A DNA stretch of 64,000 nt from Candidatus Peregrinibacteria bacterium. Its GTDB lineage: Bacteria > Patescibacteriota > Gracilibacteria > UBA1369 > UM-FILTER-53-11. Below, piece after piece: positions 23,727 through 33,180 of this stretch. A program made the translations under genes and the position numbers. Under the pieces are notes generated by a model. That model made no database searches. It saw nothing but the letters and a program-made list of their open reading frames with translations, and was not told where the DNA came from. Each line of letters opens with the position of its first letter. Position 1 is the stretch's first letter. Where the stretch lies: positions 1-64,000 of the forward strand of contig JACPMA010000014.1 of assembly GCA_016186205.1 (NCBI GenBank). Reading direction: 5' to 3'.

Positions 23727-24923
23727 CTAAAATTGAACGCCTGCACCCGCGTTAACATTTACAAAGTTCATGCGCGCTCCGCTTGAAGCTGCAGCTCTTG
23801 TCTGCACGCTAAACGGACTCTGACCATAACGCAACCCCAAAGCTACGCGCAACCTTTCTCCAAAATGCGCTGCGAGTTCTCCGTGGACTTCAGTAATGGC
23901 TGTAACACCGGTGTAGCCCGGAATATCTGCAAGACTTCCTTGTTTATCAACGGCAACATTTTTATACGCACCGACGCTTAAAAATGCCGCTCCAACATCC
24001 ACGCCGCCTTGCGCATCTAAAGAAAATCCGCCGCTTCTTACAAGTTCATGCGGATAGAGAAGACCTCCTGTTGCGCGAAATGCATTGCCTCTTAATAGCT
24101 GGTCAGGATTGCGCGGCTTAAATCTGGCATCGTCGCCGGCAGGTTTTTGCGCTACTGGATTCCAAGCAGTGCGAAGCACTCCTCTGGCTCCGCCAAGCGA
24201 ATCAAAAGGCGCGCTTGTTCCCTGAAAAGATACGCCGGGGCCTGACATAAAATCATGTGTGGAAGTTACTGGAATTTCTACGCCAGCTTCAAAAGCTGCT
24301 CCAGACTGTTTTGCGGCGGCAGGCGGAACTGGATCCGGTATGGCTGTTTCAATCACGACTGGAACGGTAGCGGCTTCCGGCGCCGTGGCGGCTTCCGGCA
24401 CAACACCCCCTGTTTCCGCTGGAGATTTAGCTGCCATTGGAGGAAGGGCAATATACTCTGGGACTAAAAATGGATAGTCCTTTTCATCTCCTGGACAACG
24501 CGCCAATCCAGCTTGTCCGCGCATCTTATCGACAGGCACAAAAACAGTGTCGTCTTCTATCCTCTCAACATAAAAAGTTCCCGCTATTGTTCCGCCAGGA
24601 CAACGTAATTCTATTTTGCAATTCGAACCGCATTCTATTGTCGGATCAATATATTGCACTAAATCCATTTCCGGGCCTATTTGAACTCCGAGAGGAGCTT
24701 TAGCCGTATCAGTAACAAGAAAAAGCGAGTTTTGCGCTGATGGTAATGGCTTTGCAATCTCTTCTGCTCCGGCTGGAGATGCTGCTGCGACTGCGCCGCT
24801 TGCCACTGCAATTGCAGCTGCAAATTTTGCGCGCAAACGGACTTGCTCTGCCAGGCCGGCGCCAAAACGGCGCAAAGATGATGGCACGCGATTAACTTGG
24901 CCTGAATCTAATGCTTCGTTCAT
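23727..24923 (-). CDS. Secreted protein with outer-membrane-barrel-like C-terminus
   Basis: An unknown 398-residue protein. A hydrophobic signal segment (AKFAAAIAVASGAVAAASPAGA, about residues 32-53) with likely cleavage after AGA follows a long basic N-terminus. A domain with two Cys pairs comes next (ECGSNCKIELRCPGG, LARCPGD), then an Ala/Pro-rich linker (about residues 170-215). The last 170 residues alternate polar and non-polar residues in short strands and end in VNVNAGAGVQF, with a terminal Phe as in outer-membrane beta-barrels. It resembles the upstream gene in both the Cys region and the PR(N/D)PDxxL block, so the two are paralogues. Barrel formation is an inference. Confidence 0.65.
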   Translation of the reverse strand: MNEALDSGQVNRVPSSLRRFGAGLAEQVRLRAKFAAAIAVASGAVAAASPAGAEEIAKPLPSAQNSLFLVTDTAKAPLGVQIGPEMDLVQYIDPTIECGSNCKIELRCPGGTIAGTFYVERIEDDTVFVPVDKMRGQAGLARCPGDEKDYPFLVPEYIALPPMAAKSPAETGGVVPEAATAPEAATVPVVIETAIPDPVPPAAAKQSGAAFEAGVEIPVTSTHDFMSGPGVSFQGTSAPFDSLGGARGVLRTAWNPVAQKPAGDDARFKPRNPDQLLRGNAFRATGGLLYPHELVRSGGFSLDAQGGVDVGAAFLSVGAYKNVAVDKQGSLADIPGYTGVTAITEVHGELAAHFGERLRVALGLRYGQSPFSVQTRAAASSGARMNFVNVNAGAGVQF

Positions 24924-24926
24924 AAA

Positions 24927-26444
24927 TTAAAATTTATAACCGGCTGAAAGAGTTGCGGCGACATCGGCAACAAGACTCTTGGAATTATCCGGAGCTCCTG
25001 CGCTGGTCTGTGTGGGAAAAGCGCTCACCATACCGTCTGCTCCAAGCGCCAAAGCTAGGCTGCCGCGCGTCGCAACAATTCTTGCTCCTGCAGCTGTCAG
25101 CGGGAAAAATTTTGTTGCAGCCGGAATATCAGCAAGATCACGGCGATTCGCAGTGGAAACGCCTGCATCAACGCCTCTTTGCGTTCGCAAAACTCCTACA
25201 CCGAGACCAGTGGACGGCTGAAAAGCTAGTCTTACGGATCCGAGACTGGCGAATGGAAAATTTCTCGATACACGCGCATCGAGCGTTGCCAGAAAACCGG
25301 ATAAACGAGCGTCAGGATCGCGCGGCACAAAATCTCGATCCATCCTGCTCAATGATTGGGCAACCGGCGCATAGCGCACCCCAAACTGTATTGCAGCATT
25401 CGGATATCTTGCAAGCAAACCGTGCGTATCTAATTCCAAGAAAAATCCAGGTGAACGAACTAAACGATCTTGCGTAGAAAATAATGAAGCAGAAGCGCCT
25501 CCAGAAATGCCTACTCTGCTATGCGCCGAAGTTGCGGCGGACGGAGCAGAAACCAAACCCGCTGACGGTTTGGTTTTTCCAGCAGGCAAATTTGGCGCCC
25601 GCGGATGCGGTTCTTTCCGAGCCTCGGCTTCCAGCTGCAATAAAACGCGCTTCACTGTTGCTGCATATACTTCAACAGAACGATCGAATTCTTTCTGCGC
25701 AGCTTCATACGCGGCTCTGGCTTTTACCCGTTCTTCCATAGCCTTCATGTACGCGGCTTCTGCTTCTCGAACAGCAAGCAATGTTACAGGCCTTTTTTTC
25801 AACTCATGTTGTTTTGTTGCAGCAGAAAGCTTTTGTCTAGCAGCGAGTAAATCGCGGCCGGCTTGCACAACCTCTCTATCAAAGAAAATCAAATTGCTGC
25901 GCGCTCTCTGGGATTGCGTTTCAGCCTCACGCACAGACGGATGCTCGCGCACCTGCACAGAATCGGGTTTTGGAAGATCATCGGTTCTTGTTGGCGGAAG
26001 AATATCGAGAGTTCTGCCGTCATTTCCATGGTCGCCTTCACAGCTAACTGCAATACTGCCTCCGCGGAGAAATTTAACAGGCAGAGAAACGCCTGGACCG
26101 CTATCGAGCGGGACTGCAGGAATATCCCATGCAGCGGAAATTCTTGGCTTAGCGCAACGAACTTCTATGCGTCCGTCCGCACATTCATCAGGTACATTCA
26201 ACTCAGACCATCCAATTTGCTCCGGATCTTTATCCGGGCAAGACAGATAAATGGCATCTTCAGCTTTTGATTTCGAACCGCCGCCGGTCGGCTGCGCCTG
26301 CGCCCTTTTAACTCCGAAAACCGCCATTGCCGCAAGAAAAGCAATGCCTATGCGAATACGTGCAGCGCTGTCCGGAGCAGTCTGCGGCGCCTCGGAAGAT
26401 GTTAATGCGTCGGAATGAACTTCGACTGACCTTGTTCTATCCAT
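24927..26444 (-). CDS. Secreted coiled-coil protein with outer-membrane-barrel-like C-terminus
   Basis: An unknown 505-residue protein and first gene of the three-gene locus. The signal region is RIGIAFLAAMAVFGVKRAQA, with likely cleavage after AQA. A Cys-bearing domain (DECADGRIEVRCAKPR, VSCEGD) matches that of the next gene. Residues about 180-275 form a strong coiled coil rich in Ala, Lys and Glu. The C-terminal 190 residues show alternating strands (AAIQFGVRYAPV, SVRLAFQPSTGLGVGVL, SLALALGADGMVSAF) and end AATLSAGYKF, a good match to the beta-signal of outer-membrane barrels. Architecture: signal, Cys domain, coiled-coil stalk, barrel-like end. Four bases separate it from the next gene. 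Confidence 0.65.
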   Translation of the reverse strand: MDRTRSVEVHSDALTSSEAPQTAPDSAARIRIGIAFLAAMAVFGVKRAQAQPTGGGSKSKAEDAIYLSCPDKDPEQIGWSELNVPDECADGRIEVRCAKPRISAAWDIPAVPLDSGPGVSLPVKFLRGGSIAVSCEGDHGNDGRTLDILPPTRTDDLPKPDSVQVREHPSVREAETQSQRARSNLIFFDREVVQAGRDLLAARQKLSAATKQHELKKRPVTLLAVREAEAAYMKAMEERVKARAAYEAAQKEFDRSVEVYAATVKRVLLQLEAEARKEPHPRAPNLPAGKTKPSAGLVSAPSAATSAHSRVGISGGASASLFSTQDRLVRSPGFFLELDTHGLLARYPNAAIQFGVRYAPVAQSLSRMDRDFVPRDPDARLSGFLATLDARVSRNFPFASLGSVRLAFQPSTGLGVGVLRTQRGVDAGVSTANRRDLADIPAATKFFPLTAAGARIVATRGSLALALGADGMVSAFPTQTSAGAPDNSKSLVADVAATLSAGYKF

Positions 26445-26473
26445 AATAAACCTGTTTACATTACAGGAGGTTG

Positions 26474-26501
26474 ATTATACACCGACAGCTAAGTTCGTCA
26501 A
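26474..26501 (-). promoter_or_regulatory. Promoter of the three-gene surface-protein locus
   Basis: TTGACG and TATAAT are spaced by 16 bases on the minus strand, about 30 bases before the start at 26444. This is one of the best consensus promoters in the window. Confidence 0.8.
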
Positions 26502-26515
26502 ATTTAATTGGATAC

Positions 26516-28855
26516 CTAATTAGGCGGCGTTTCGCTTCTGGTAGCTCCCACAAAAATATCCCTCGGTTTAGCTCCTCTTACAGGTCCAATCACCCCGTTT
26601 GCCTCCATCTCATCCAATATGCGTGCAGCACGCGCATAGCCGATTTCAAGCCTTCGCTGTAGAAGCGATGCTGATGCTTTTCGCGATTCAACAATAACTT
26701 TTAAAGCTTGTTCATAAAGCGGATCATTTCCGCCAGCAGAAGATGCGCCCATGCCTCCGCCAGGAAGTCCTTGAACATTTTGTCTTGCCACTTCAATCGA
26801 AGTTATTTTTTCATCGTACTCCGGCTCCATTGTCAGCTTTACACGATTCGTAATTTTTTCAATTTCCTTTGAAGAAACATACACGCCCTGAATGCGGACC
26901 GGCTTACTCATTTGGCCGGAAATAAAAAGCATGTCGCCTTGGCCGAGCAAATCTTCCGCGCCGATGGAATCAAGAATGGTGCGCGAGTCCACGCCGGCGG
27001 TAACCGCATATGCAACGCGAGCCGGAATATTGGCTTTAATAAGACCCGTAATCACATCCACGGACGGACGCTGCGTGGCGATGAGCAGATGCATTCCGAC
27101 TGCGCGCGCCATTTGTGCAATGCGGCAAATCGATGCTTCAACTTCTTTTCCTGCAGCCATCATCAAATCCGCAAGCTCATCAACCACCACCAAAATTTTC
27201 GGCATCTTTTCTTCCATGGCCGGATCCGCATTGTAGTCTGTTATGTTTCGATGCCCGGTATCGGCAAGTTCGATGTACCTTCGATTCATTTCCGCCACAG
27301 CCCACTTAAGAGCAATCGCCGCTTTTTCAAGATCCGTAATAACCGGCGTAAGAAGATGCGGAATGCCATTATAGGTATTCAGCTCCACGCGCTTCGGATC
27401 AATCATAATAAGCTTCAAATCTTGCGGCGAATTTTGATAGAGGAGGGCGAGGAGAAAACTGTTCATGCCGACGGATTTTCCAGAACCGGTCGCGCCGGCA
27501 ACAAGCATATGCGGCATGGCTGCGAGATCAACCATCATCGGTTTTCCGCTAACCGTTCGGCCGAGCGGCAGTTTGAGTTTCGATTCACTCTCGCCCCACT
27601 CATTGCTTTCTAAAATCTCACGCAGACGGACGATAGTGCGCTGTTCATTCGGCACTTCAATACCTACGAGCGATTTTCCCGGAATCGGCGCTTCGATTCG
27701 GACAGCGCGCGCGGCGAGCGCAAGCGCAAGATCATTTTTCAGGGTGGTAATTTTCGAAAGTTTGACGCCCTCATGCGGCTTCAGTGTGTATTGAATGACC
27801 GTAGGCCCGACGTGCACATCGGACATTGTCACGCTGATTCCAAACTGCTCTAGTTTCGTACGAATCATCTCGGCATTTTTTTTGAGGAATTCATCATCCA
27901 CGGCGTCGGCGGCAACCGGATTTTCCAGCAAATCAAGCGGCGGGAATTCCCATTCAATAACGGGTTTTTTCGCGGTAAGCGCATGCGCGGCATTTTCTAA
28001 ATCTACCGGCGTTTGCTCCTCATTTGTTACATCTTTTGTATCAGCCGGCGTGTCATCTTTCTCTTCAATATCAATATCTGCCTCCGCTTCTTCTCCATTC
28101 GCAGCCTGCGGCTTTATAATATTAATTTCCTGTTCTTCTTCATCTTCTTCCGCCTCTTCTTCCGGCACTTCAACGATCCCCTCATCAGTAACGGCAAAAC
28201 GTTTGCGCCGTTCGAGCCGAATTTCCGGTTTAGCTTGCCGGAGCAAATTCACGAGCGAAAATTCAAACGTCAAAAGCACACCGACGATAAACGCAGCTAC
28301 AAAAATAATGGTGGAGCCGAGATTTCCGATTTGCAAAACCGAACGGAAGAAAAAATTCGGCACAAATCCCATGTAGCCTCCGTAATTGCCGGCTTCCGCC
28401 GCATTCAGTAAATCTTCCTGCGGCACGGAAAGATGAAAAATCGAAAGAAGCGACACAAGCATAAGTATGATGCCGGTGATTTTCGCAAGGCCGAACGGCG
28501 ATTTTTTCGCAAAGAAAAGCGCAAGCGACATGCCTAAAAATACGACTGGAATAAAATGAATTCCGAATCCGAAAACAGGCCGAAGAAAACCATGGAGCGC
28601 TTCGCCCACCTTTCCAAGCTGGCCGTAAATGGAAAGCAGCACGAGAAAAGAAATCGCAAGATAAACCACGGCAAAAATTTCGCGCGCGATGTGCGATTCA
28701 ACTTCAAAACGCATACCGCTGCCTCTTGCGCCGCGTCGACGCACGCGCCTTCCTGAACCGATCGAAGCACGCCGTCCCATCGGCTCGCCTGTAATGAGAC
28801 TGATAATTCCTCCGCGGCCGCTCCGCGCAAAACTCCTTCTTTTCCGCTTCAACAT
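26516..28855 (-). CDS. ftsK: DNA translocase FtsK/SpoIIIE
   Basis: FtsK pumps chromosomal DNA through the closing septum. The 779-residue protein has four or so N-terminal membrane helices (residues 60-205), an acidic linker rich in Glu (about 225-290), and the RecA-like motor. The motor has Walker A (VAGATGSGKSVGMNSFLL), Walker B (KILVVVDELADLM) and the RIAQMARAVGMHLLIATQRP segment. It ends with a winged-helix gamma domain (ASASLLQRRLEIGYARAARI) for reading oriented DNA sequences. A -10 (TATAAT, 28864-28869) lies 8 bases before the ATG. Confidence 0.95.
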   Translation of the reverse strand: MLKRKRRSFARSGRGGIISLITGEPMGRRASIGSGRRVRRRGARGSGMRFEVESHIAREIFAVVYLAISFLVLLSIYGQLGKVGEALHGFLRPVFGFGIHFIPVVFLGMSLALFFAKKSPFGLAKITGIILMLVSLLSIFHLSVPQEDLLNAAEAGNYGGYMGFVPNFFFRSVLQIGNLGSTIIFVAAFIVGVLLTFEFSLVNLLRQAKPEIRLERRKRFAVTDEGIVEVPEEEAEEDEEEQEINIIKPQAANGEEAEADIDIEEKDDTPADTKDVTNEEQTPVDLENAAHALTAKKPVIEWEFPPLDLLENPVAADAVDDEFLKKNAEMIRTKLEQFGISVTMSDVHVGPTVIQYTLKPHEGVKLSKITTLKNDLALALAARAVRIEAPIPGKSLVGIEVPNEQRTIVRLREILESNEWGESESKLKLPLGRTVSGKPMMVDLAAMPHMLVAGATGSGKSVGMNSFLLALLYQNSPQDLKLIMIDPKRVELNTYNGIPHLLTPVITDLEKAAIALKWAVAEMNRRYIELADTGHRNITDYNADPAMEEKMPKILVVVDELADLMMAAGKEVEASICRIAQMARAVGMHLLIATQRPSVDVITGLIKANIPARVAYAVTAGVDSRTILDSIGAEDLLGQGDMLFISGQMSKPVRIQGVYVSSKEIEKITNRVKLTMEPEYDEKITSIEVARQNVQGLPGGGMGASSAGGNDPLYEQALKVIVESRKASASLLQRRLEIGYARAARILDEMEANGVIGPVRGAKPRDIFVGATRSETPPN

Positions 28856-28863
28856 ACGGAGGA

Positions 28864-28869
28864 ATTATA
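28864..28869 (-). promoter_or_regulatory. -10 element for ftsK
   Basis: TATAAT on the minus strand lies 8 bases upstream of the ftsK ATG, so the mRNA is leaderless or nearly so. No matching -35 was found. Confidence 0.5.
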
Positions 28870-28912
28870 CAGGGTTGAGGGCTTAGGGTACAGGGTAGAG
28901 GGTTGCATTTTC

Positions 28913-28921
28913 TGATATGAT
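28913..28921 (+). promoter_or_regulatory. Extended -10 for gltX
   Basis: TGATATGAT lies 9 bases upstream of the gltX ATG, which predicts a leader of only a few bases. Confidence 0.5.
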
Positions 28922-28930
28922 GCAAACGAT

Positions 28931-30379
28931 ATGATTCGCACCAGATTTCCTCCGTCTCCCACGGGCTTCCTCCATGTCGGCGGCCTGCGCACCGCGCTAT
29001 ATAATTATTTATATGCGCGCAAGCACGGGGGGAAATTTGTTTTTCGCATTGAGGATACGGATCGGGCTCGGGCGGTTCCGGGCGCTACGGAAAATCTCAT
29101 CGAAACTCTGCAGTGGGCTGGTTTGGATTATGATGAAGGACCTTATATTCAATCGCAGCGCACTGATCTATATAAAAAGTACGCTGACGAATTATTGAAA
29201 CTTGGCGCGGCATATCAATGTTTCTGCACTGCCGAGCGGCTAGAAAAAATGCGGAATGAGCAAGAAGCGCATAAACTGGCGCCAAAGTACGATCGGCATT
29301 GCTTAAAATTGCCGGCTGCGGAAAAAGAAAAACTCATTGCGGCACAAACACCTTTTGTGATTCGGCAAAAAATTCCGGCATCGGGCGAGGTGGCGTGGAA
29401 CGATCTTGTGCGCGGCGACGTTACATTTCAATGCGAAACAATCGACGACCAAATTTTACTCAAATCCGACGGCTTTCCAACTTATCATCTTGCCAATGTC
29501 GTTGACGACCACCTCATGGAAATCACGCATGTGATCCGCGGCGAAGAATGGCTTTCTTCAACGCCAAAACATATTCTTTTGTACCGCGCGCTCGGATGGA
29601 AACAGCCTGAATTCGGGCATCTCCCGCTCCTCCTCAACAAAGACCGAACGAAACTTTCCAAACGGCAAGGCGACGTGGCTGTGGAAGATTATCGAAAAAA
29701 AGGCTATTTGCCGGAAGCGGTGATTAATTTTATTGCGCTTTTGGGCTGGCATCCTGGCGGAGATGAAACGAATGAAATTTTTTCGCTTGTCGAATTGATT
29801 GAAAAATTCTCCATTGAAAAAGTACACAAGGGAGGCGCGATTTTTGATTTAGAAAAACTTGACTGGATGAATTGGCAATGGCGGAGGAGAAAATTTGAAG
29901 CGCAGCAGGGCGATCATGAAGAAAAACTTCTCAAGCTTTGTGATGAATTTTTGCCAACAGAATGGAAAACGAATAAGGAATTTTTGAAACGATGCTTGCG
30001 CACCGTGGAAGAAAAAATACTCCAGCGGCCGAGCGAAACAAAACAATATATTGAGTTTTATTTTAAAGAATCATTTGATGTGCCTGTCGATCTAATCGCG
30101 AATCCAAAAATGAAAGTGGATCTTTCGACAGCAAAAACTGCACTCTCCGGCGTGATCGAAGCGCTTGAGTCTTTTGAAAAATTTGATAACCAAGAAGCTT
30201 TAAAAACACATTTGCTAGAAGTTGTGGCAAAACTCGGCCTTAAAAACGGCCAAGTTTTCTGGCCAACGCGCGTAGCTTTGACCGGCGAACAATTTTCTCC
30301 AGGGGTTTTTGAGGTTCTCTGGGCGCTAGGCAAAGAAATGGCTATAGAAAGGCTTAAAAAAGCATTGAAAAATTTATAA
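28931..30379 (+). CDS. gltX: Glutamyl-tRNA synthetase
   Basis: A class I synthetase that charges tRNA(Glu), and possibly tRNA(Gln) if the amidotransferase route is used. The 482-residue protein has the N-terminal RFPPSPTGFLHVGGLRTALY (HIGH-like HVGG), FRIEDTDRAR, and the second signature RTKLSKRQGD. The length is standard. It is divergent from ftsK with about 75 bases between the starts. The tRNA(Glu) gene at 60705 encodes its likely substrate. Confidence 0.96.
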   Translation: MIRTRFPPSPTGFLHVGGLRTALYNYLYARKHGGKFVFRIEDTDRARAVPGATENLIETLQWAGLDYDEGPYIQSQRTDLYKKYADELLKLGAAYQCFCTAERLEKMRNEQEAHKLAPKYDRHCLKLPAAEKEKLIAAQTPFVIRQKIPASGEVAWNDLVRGDVTFQCETIDDQILLKSDGFPTYHLANVVDDHLMEITHVIRGEEWLSSTPKHILLYRALGWKQPEFGHLPLLLNKDRTKLSKRQGDVAVEDYRKKGYLPEAVINFIALLGWHPGGDETNEIFSLVELIEKFSIEKVHKGGAIFDLEKLDWMNWQWRRRKFEAQQGDHEEKLLKLCDEFLPTEWKTNKEFLKRCLRTVEEKILQRPSETKQYIEFYFKESFDVPVDLIANPKMKVDLSTAKTALSGVIEALESFEKFDNQEALKTHLLEVVAKLGLKNGQVFWPTRVALTGEQFSPGVFEVLWALGKEMAIERLKKALKNL

Positions 30380-30459
30380 AACGCGCTATGGTGATATCGA
30401 AGCTTAGAGCCGATTGTCAATTTTCAGTTTATTATTAATAGGCTCCGCTTCGCTCCGCC

Positions 30460-30816
30460 TTGTCTTTCAAGCTCCTCAAACAAGTCATTTCGCATCTGAA
30501 AAAAACCTCTAAATGCTCCTATTGCGGCTCGGGGTTTTCCGAAGATTTTTTGTTTGTTTTAGCTACAGGCCTCAATCCGAGTCCTGATGGAGGACACGCC
30601 CTCTTCTTTGTTATGTGTCCGCAGTGCCATGCGCACGCTTTTGTGTTTGTAGAAGTAACGATGATAACCGCGCGGCTGAAAAAAGAGCATATCCGGATTC
30701 AAACGAAACTCGCGCCAATGCCTTCTGAAAAAATTGAAATGAATGAAATTCTCGACATGCATAATTTTCTAAAAGATTGGCAAGGCGATGTACATGAACT
30801 TTTTAGGGGTCACTGA
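30460..30816 (+). CDS. Zn-ribbon protein of unknown function
   Basis: A 118-residue protein with two CxxC knuckles (KCSYCGSG at about 18 and MCPQCHAHAF at about 50) that probably bind one zinc ion. The C-terminus, NEILDMHNFLKDWQGDV, resembles conserved small proteins I have seen in CPR genomes, but no function is known. The start is taken as TTG at 30460 because the reading frame has no ATG before the first knuckle. A TTGTCA and TAATAG pair with 16 bp spacing lies upstream. The following lipoprotein gene is 5 bp downstream. Confidence 0.6.
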   Translation: MSFKLLKQVISHLKKTSKCSYCGSGFSEDFLFVLATGLNPSPDGGHALFFVMCPQCHAHAFVFVEVTMITARLKKEHIRIQTKLAPMPSEKIEMNEILDMHNFLKDWQGDVHELFRGH

Positions 30817-30821
30817 AAAAT

Positions 30822-31130
30822 ATGCTTTCTATTACAAAATTCCTGATAAAGGTTGCGTGGATCTTTATACTCATCGCGCTTTTGAGCGGATGCGAATTTC
30901 TTAGCAATCTCCGCACAAAAATTCTGAACCAAGCGAATACCACGGCCGAGAGCGTGACAAAAAAAGTGGATGAAGTCGGCGACCAGCTCCAGAAAACGAA
31001 AGAATCGGTTGAGAAAAAAGTTGAGGATGTGAAAAATGCGGTCAAAGAAGTCGGCGAAGCAGTGGATGCCGTAAAAAAGGTGACAGAAGGCGAAACTGAA
31101 ACCGGCACAACAACAAATATAAACCATTGA
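30822..31130 (+). CDS. Small lipoprotein with coiled coil
   Basis: A 102-residue protein with a lipoprotein signal peptide: FLIKVAWIFILIALLSGC, with Cys at residue 24 as the lipidation site in an L-L-S-G-C lipobox. The mature part is a heptad-rich coiled coil (VTKKVDEVGDQLQKTKESV and similar), with a Thr/Glu-rich end. It probably sits on the outer face of the membrane. The function is unknown. Confidence 0.7.
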   Translation: MLSITKFLIKVAWIFILIALLSGCEFLSNLRTKILNQANTTAESVTKKVDEVGDQLQKTKESVEKKVEDVKNAVKEVGEAVDAVKKVTEGETETGTTTNINH

Positions 31131-31157
31131 GACCTCGCTTTGCTCGACCTGTTAAGG

Positions 31158-31163
31158 TATAAT
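31158..31163 (+). promoter_or_regulatory. -10 element for pta-ackA
   Basis: TATAAT lies 13 bases before the pta ATG, predicting a leader of about 7 bases. No clear -35 is seen. Confidence 0.5.
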
Positions 31164-31176
31164 AAAAAGAACCTTT

Positions 31177-32112
31177 ATGCTGAAGAGTTTTCTTGAACTT
31201 GTGCGGCGGCGCGCCAGACAGCAGCCGGCCAGAATCGTGTTTCCGGAAACGTTTGATGAACGCACAATAAAAGCCATTGAACGAATTCGAAAAGAAGGTA
31301 CGGCCGTACCTATAATCATAGATAAAATGATGGAAGACGCAAAACTGCGAAAGCGCTATGCGGAGGCTCTTTTTGATTTGCGGAAAGATAAAGGAATGAC
31401 GCTAGACGAAGCGATGAAGCTCATGAAAGATCGTAATTATTTCGGCGTCATGACTGTGAAAATTGGTGAAGCTGACGGTCTCATTTCCGGCGCAAATTGT
31501 CCTAGTCATGAAACGCTCCGGCCGGCGCTCCAAATAATCAAAACAAAAGAAAAATTCCATAAAGTTTCTGGATTTTTCTTCATGGTTTTGGGGAATAAGC
31601 TCCTCCTTTTTGCAGACTGCATGGTGAATATTGAACCGAATTCCCACGAGCTAATGGAAATAGCGATCGATTCCGCTGAAACTGCAAAGCGTTTTGGCAT
31701 TGAACCGCGCATTGCCATGCTTTCCTTTTCAACAAACGGTTCAGCCAAGCACCCGAGCGTGGATCGCGTGCGAGAGGCGACTCAAATGATTCGTTTTCAT
31801 CGGCCTGATCTTATATGCGATGGCGAAATGCAAGTGGATGCGGCGCTTGTGCCGGACGTGTGCGCGAGAAAATTTCCGGATTCGCGCGTTCCGGGAAATG
31901 CAAATGTTCTCATTTTTCCGGATCTTAATTCCGCAAATATTTCGTATAAATTGGTGGAACGGCTTGCTAAAGCGCAAGCTATAGGACCAATCCTACAAGG
32001 TTTGCAGAAACCCGTGAACGATCTTTCGCGAGGATGCACCGTAGATGATATCGTACAGCTTGCGGCGATTACCTCTGTAGAAGTTCAAGATACACCCCTT
32101 ATTCTTATATGA
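31177..32112 (+). CDS. pta: Phosphate acetyltransferase
   Basis: Pta converts acetyl-CoA and phosphate to acetyl phosphate and CoA. The 311-residue protein is the short form lacking the N-terminal regulatory domain. It shows RIVFPETFDERTIKAIERI, the DGLISGANCPSHETLRPALQ region, SFSTNGSAKHPSVDRV and the nearly invariant PGNANVLIFPDLNSANISYK. It overlaps ackA by 4 bp (ATGA). The pair gives substrate-level ATP and acetate, fitting a fermentative cell. Confidence 0.95.
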   Translation: MLKSFLELVRRRARQQPARIVFPETFDERTIKAIERIRKEGTAVPIIIDKMMEDAKLRKRYAEALFDLRKDKGMTLDEAMKLMKDRNYFGVMTVKIGEADGLISGANCPSHETLRPALQIIKTKEKFHKVSGFFFMVLGNKLLLFADCMVNIEPNSHELMEIAIDSAETAKRFGIEPRIAMLSFSTNGSAKHPSVDRVREATQMIRFHRPDLICDGEMQVDAALVPDVCARKFPDSRVPGNANVLIFPDLNSANISYKLVERLAKAQAIGPILQGLQKPVNDLSRGCTVDDIVQLAAITSVEVQDTPLILI

Positions 32113-33170
32113 AAATTCTTGTTTTCAACGCCGGTTCTTCCTCTCTCAAGTTTGAAATTTTTGAGGCGCGCGGGAAATTGTTGCAGTCTCTTTTTGAGGG
32201 CCATCTTGATAATCACGGAAAATCGATTAAAAATTTCAATGCTGCAGTGCAGCACGCTATCACAATGCTCATGTCAAAAAAAATCGTAAAAAATCTTTCC
32301 GAAATTAATGCGCTCGGGCATCGCGTGGTGCACGGCGGCGATCAATTTACAAAACCGACCAAAATCGCACCGAAAATCATTGCTGCGATTCGCAAACTTT
32401 CGCATCTTGCACCGCTACATAATCCGCCGAATCTTGCGTGTATTTTGGCTTGTAAGAAACTTTTTCCAAAAATTCCACAGGTGGCTGTTTTCGATACAGC
32501 ATTCCATCAAACCATGCCGGAAAAAGCGTATCTTTATGGACTCCCGTTTGCACTTGCGAAAAAATTTCATATACGGCGCTACGGATTTCACGGCACAAGC
32601 CATCAATATGTTTTTGAACAGGCGCGAAGAAAACTCGGCGCCAAAAAAACTCGGCGCGTTATTACATGTCATCTTGGAAATGGCTGCAGTATCACAGCAA
32701 TTCTTGATGAAAAAGTCATTGATACAAGCATGGGCTTTACGCCTTTAGAAGGCATTCCAATGGGTACGCGCAGCGGCGATATGGATCCGGCCATCATTTT
32801 TTATTTGATGGAAAAAGGATTTAGAGCGCGTGAAATCGAAAATATGCTTAATAAAAAATCGGGCCTTCTCGGCATATCTGAAATTTCTTCTGACATGCGC
32901 GATCTTTGGAAAGCATATCGCAAAGGAAACAAAAAAGCTCGGCGGGCCCTCGACTGGTTTGTATACCGGATTGCCAAATATGTAGGCGCTTATGCAGTAG
33001 CGCTCGGCGGCCTTGATTGTCTTGTCTTTACGGGCGGCATTGGTGAGCATGCTTGGTATTTGCGGAAATGGATTACGGCTGCCATAAAACATCTTGGTCA
33101 TCCAAAAATTTTAGTCATTCCAACGGATGAAGAACGGAAGATAGCGGAAGAAACGCTTAAAACAATCTGA
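32109..33170 (+). CDS. ackA: Acetate kinase
   Basis: AckA makes ATP and acetate from acetyl phosphate and ADP. The 353-residue protein has the phosphate-binding start VFNAGSSSLKFEIF, GHRVVHGG, FDTAFHQTMP, YGFHGTSHQYV and HLGNGCSI, all signatures of the acetokinase family. It is slightly shorter than the roughly 400 residues of E. coli AckA. It is translationally coupled to pta through the ATGA overlap. Confidence 0.95.
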   Translation: MKILVFNAGSSSLKFEIFEARGKLLQSLFEGHLDNHGKSIKNFNAAVQHAITMLMSKKIVKNLSEINALGHRVVHGGDQFTKPTKIAPKIIAAIRKLSHLAPLHNPPNLACILACKKLFPKIPQVAVFDTAFHQTMPEKAYLYGLPFALAKKFHIRRYGFHGTSHQYVFEQARRKLGAKKTRRVITCHLGNGCSITAILDEKVIDTSMGFTPLEGIPMGTRSGDMDPAIIFYLMEKGFRAREIENMLNKKSGLLGISEISSDMRDLWKAYRKGNKKARRALDWFVYRIAKYVGAYAVALGGLDCLVFTGGIGEHAWYLRKWITAAIKHLGHPKILVIPTDEERKIAEETLKTI

Positions 33171-33180
33171 TTTTTTGCTA

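Noticed and set aside
25507-26250. Plus-strand open frame of 247 codons in the surface-protein locus
   Set aside because: It is Ser/Arg/Ala/Thr-rich without domain features. The minus-strand frame has a promoter, signal peptide and paralogy, so this is a mirror frame.
27795-28376. Plus-strand Ser-rich open frame opposite ftsK
   Set aside because: Its Ser runs arise from Glu codons of the acidic FtsK linker read on the other strand.
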